Assembly: GCA_963721445.1 (NCBI GenBank)
Contig: CAVRIZ010000005.1
Coordinates: 682,001 to 746,000 of the forward strand
Direction: 5' to 3'
DNA: 64,000 nucleotides
Origin: DAIOEK01 sp963721445
GTDB taxonomy: Bacteria; Chloroflexota; Anaerolineae; Anaerolineales; Anaerolineaceae
In this document: positions 61,743 to 64,000 of the stretch, in pieces
Layout of the letters: the number at the start of each line of letters is the position of its first letter
Numbering within the stretch: position 1 is the stretch's first letter
Program-made: the position numbers and the translations under genes
Notes under the pieces: model-generated
Databases searched by the model: none
What the model was told of the DNA's origin: nothing
What the model saw: the letters and a program-made list of their open reading frames with translations, nothing else

Positions 61743-64000
61743 TCATTTGTCAGGCGCGGTTTTCCCGTTTACCTCGGTCGTTTCGTGCAAATACTTTCGT
61801 AAATACGTCCCTGTATAACTTTTCGGATTATGACATACTTCCTCAGGTGTTCCGGTGGCGACGACCTCGCCGCCCTGATTGCCGCCCTCTGGTCCGAGGT
61901 CGATGACGTAATCGGCCACCTTGATGATGTCGAGGTTGTGCTCGATAATCAACACGCTATTTCCAGCATCGACCAAGCGCTGCAATACCTCGATCAATTT
62001 GTGCACATCCGCAGCATGCAAGCCGACTGATGGTTCATCCAGCACATAAAAGGTCCGGCCTGTTGCCCGGCGGGATAATTCTTTTGCCAGTTTAACGCGC
62101 TGCGCTTCTCCCCCGGAAAGTGTGGTAGCCGGTTGACCGATCTTGATATAGCCTAACCCCACTTCCTGAAGAAGTTTGAGCTTGTTATAGATCGGCGGGA
62201 TCGCGGAGAAGAGCTCCAACCCAGAATCCACCGTGGTATCCAAAATATCCGCAATCGATAAACCTTTGAAGTGTACTTGCAAGGTTTCACGGTTGAAGCG
62301 CGCGCCATGACAGACATCGCAAGGGACATATACATCTGGCAGAAATTGCATTTCGATCCGCAATTGACCATGTCCCTGGCAGGCTTCACAACGACCGCCA
62401 TGAACATTAAAGGAGAAGCGTCCTGCTTTATACCCGCGCATCTTGCTTTCAGGCATTTCTGCAAACAGGGAACGGATCTCATCAAACATTCCGGAATACG
62501 TACCCGGGTTCGATCTCGGAGTCCGTCCAATGGGGGATTGGTCAATGTTGATGATCTTATCCAGCAGTTCCACCCCCTCCACCTTATCATGATCACCAGC
62601 CTGGGAATGAGCGCCGTTCAATTCACGTGCAAGTGTGGCGTACAACACATCCACCATTAGGGTGGATTTTCCCGAGCCAGATACACCCGTGATGCAAACC
62701 AATTTCCCCAATGGAATTTCGACATCAATATTCTTGAGATTGTTCGCCCTCGCTCCCCGAATGGTCAGGTGTTTTCCGTTCCCGGTCCGACGATGCTCCG
62801 GCATGGGAACCTGCAGCCTGCCGGATAAGTACGCCCCGGTTAGTGATTCGGGGTGAGCGAGAATGGTATCGACCGTTCCTTCCGCCACCACCCAACCTCC
62901 ATTTACTCCCGCTGCAGGACCAAGATCTATGATCCAATCAGCGGAACGGATGGTATCGTCGTCATGCTCCACCACCAGGACAGTATTACCCAGGTCTCGT
63001 AAACCTCTCAGTGTATCGAGAAGGCGACGGTTATCACGCGGGTGAAGACCAATGGACGGTTCGTCCAAAACGTAGAGAACACCCATCAACCGGGAACCAA
63101 TCTGGGTGGCCAACCGGATACGCTGCGCCTCCCCGCCGGAAAGCGATCCTGCCGAGCGGCGAAGCGTCAAATAATTCAAACCAACATTGACCAGGAAACC
63201 CAGTCGGGCTTCGATTTCTTTAAGGATCCGCTCGGAAATAATCTGCTGGCGATTAGATAGTACAGAATCCTCTTTCATCAAATCATGGATCCATTCGAGG
63301 GACTGGTTGATCGGCCAGTCGGTGACCTGCAGGATATTTGCCTCGTTGACGGTGACAGCCAGCGCTTCCGGGCGCAAACGGTTGCCGTGACACGCCGGGC
63401 AGGGTTTGTTGCTCATGTATTCCGAAATCTTGTTGCGAATGTATTCGGATTGCGTCTCCCGGTAGCGGCGCATCAGGTTGCCGATCACCCCTTCAAACGT
63501 GGTGCGATAACTGGCCGACCGGTCTTCACGCTGGTAATGGATGTTGATCTCCTGCTCTCCCGCGCCATAGAGGATCACTTTGACCTGATCCTCGGTCATC
63601 TGATTGATCGGCTTGTTCAAATCAATATGGAAATGTTTAGCCACTGCTTCCAACATTTGCCAGTAGTACTTGCCGTCTTCTCTGGCGTTATTCCATTCCA
63701 TCGCTACGATGGCGCCGTCATTGAGGGATTTCTCGCGGTCCGGGATCAGTAGATCGGGGTCTATCTCCTGCTTTGAACCAAGTCCCTGGCATTCCGGGCA
63801 GGCTCCGTGAGGGGTATTAAATGAAAAGGTACGTGGCTCTATTTCCGGGATGGATACTCCATGCTCGGGGCAGGCCAGATGTTCCGAAAATGGCAGATCG
63901 CGGGGAGGATCGACAGTCACGTTTTGGATCGTGACATATCCTTCACCCACTTTAAGGGCGGTTTCGATGGAATCTGTCAGACGTGTTCGGAACGCAATGA
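61743..64000 (-). CDS. uvrA: UvrABC system protein A, 3' part (5' end beyond window)
   Basis: The frame stays open from the stop at 61743 to the right edge, and residues before the first internal start still match UvrA (RLTDSIETALKVGEGYV). Present are the zinc-finger CPECQGLGSKQEIDPDLL, a CPACHGNRL finger, the first signature LSGGEAQRIRLATQ, the second Walker A GVSGSGKSTL, a third finger CEACQGHGQLRIE and CHGARFNRETL, and the second signature TTLSGGEAQRVKLAKEL. It scans DNA for damage with UvrB in nucleotide excision repair. About the first 200 residues are missing. Confidence 0.97.
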   Translation of the reverse strand, partial: IAFRTRLTDSIETALKVGEGYVTIQNVTVDPPRDLPFSEHLACPEHGVSIPEIEPRTFSFNTPHGACPECQGLGSKQEIDPDLLIPDREKSLNDGAIVAMEWNNAREDGKYYWQMLEAVAKHFHIDLNKPINQMTEDQVKVILYGAGEQEINIHYQREDRSASYRTTFEGVIGNLMRRYRETQSEYIRNKISEYMSNKPCPACHGNRLRPEALAVTVNEANILQVTDWPINQSLEWIHDLMKEDSVLSNRQQIISERILKEIEARLGFLVNVGLNYLTLRRSAGSLSGGEAQRIRLATQIGSRLMGVLYVLDEPSIGLHPRDNRRLLDTLRGLRDLGNTVLVVEHDDDTIRSADWIIDLGPAAGVNGGWVVAEGTVDTILAHPESLTGAYLSGRLQVPMPEHRRTGNGKHLTIRGARANNLKNIDVEIPLGKLVCITGVSGSGKSTLMVDVLYATLARELNGAHSQAGDHDKVEGVELLDKIINIDQSPIGRTPRSNPGTYSGMFDEIRSLFAEMPESKMRGYKAGRFSFNVHGGRCEACQGHGQLRIEMQFLPDVYVPCDVCHGARFNRETLQVHFKGLSIADILDTTVDSGLELFSAIPPIYNKLKLLQEVGLGYIKIGQPATTLSGGEAQRVKLAKELSRRATGRTFYVLDEPSVGLHAADVHKLIEVLQRLVDAGNSVLIIEHNLDIIKVADYVIDLGPEGGNQGGEVVATGTPEEVCHNPKSYTGTYLRKYLHETTEVNGKTAPDK

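Noticed and set aside
1..64000. CRISPR array, IS element, prophage or integron
   Set aside because: No spaced direct repeats, transposase or integrase genes, or inverted repeats with target duplications were found; the only tandem repeat is the 27-base element at 56734.

Overview
The window reads as a chromosomal segment of a Chloroflexota bacterium, most likely class Anaerolineae. The support is the gene content (membrane-anchored RNase Y, a DnaB/DnaD/DnaI-type helicase-loading operon, the short type of glucan phosphorylase, several TolB-like lipoproteins), the large secreted multi-domain protein ending in a short Y-V-P-M-V tail like those of other Chloroflexota exoproteins, and mid-range GC. 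No rRNA, IS element, prophage or CRISPR array is visible. One tRNA gene (initiator tRNA-fMet) is present, with a near-consensus promoter and an intrinsic terminator.

Layout. 1-3.3 kb: tail of an unidentified gene, two small DUF6326-like membrane proteins around a zinc-free alcohol dehydrogenase, and a frameshifted lipoprotein/metallo-beta-lactamase-fold gene. 3.8-8.8 kb: tRNA-fMet, M24 peptidase, MFS exporter, glyoxalase II-like hydrolase, PD40 lipoprotein, methyltransferase. 8.9-16.3 kb: rny, recX, a YgjP-type metallopeptidase, a YwaF-like membrane protein, a ChbG-type deacetylase, malic enzyme, a GNAT enzyme. 16.4-25.6 kb: an 823-residue degenerate phosphatase/propeller protein, then the replication operon dnaB-dnaD-tandem helicase loader (minus strand), a bifunctional-nuclease-family gene, a winged-helix response regulator with a degenerate receiver, a stand-alone PAS protein and a DMT permease. 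25.7-39 kb: a giant M23/beta-propeptide-type secreted protein (frameshifted), a candidate small RNA or attenuated leader ahead of an RNase H-like gene, glucan phosphorylase, NAD salvage (pncB and nicotinamidase), a YdcF protein, a secreted nuclease and a YugP protease. 39-49.3 kb: an Rrf2 regulator, small metabolic and membrane proteins, a frameshifted class V aminotransferase, csoR, and a sugar ABC importer in one operon with two unrelated deacetylases (PIG-L and ChbG). 49.4-64 kb: a P1B metal ATPase with a CsoR-type operator, lysS, an S9 peptidase, murJ, an HNH gene (frameshifted), a DUF1786 protein, a PII-like protein next to a CPA2 antiporter, another frameshifted propeller lipoprotein, and the 3' part of uvrA running off the right edge.

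How parts fit together. The sugar ABC operon plus two deacetylases suggests uptake of N-acetylated sugars followed by deacetylation. The csoR gene downstream of it and the GC-rich palindrome at the P1B ATPase promoter suggest a metal-responsive circuit. DnaB, DnaD and the double-ATPase loader form one replication-initiation unit. The PII-like protein is probably a regulator of the adjacent antiporter.

A quality note: five genes are interrupted by single-base frameshifts, and in every case removing one base restores a full-length family member. This uniform direction fits insertion errors in the assembly at least as well as real gene decay.
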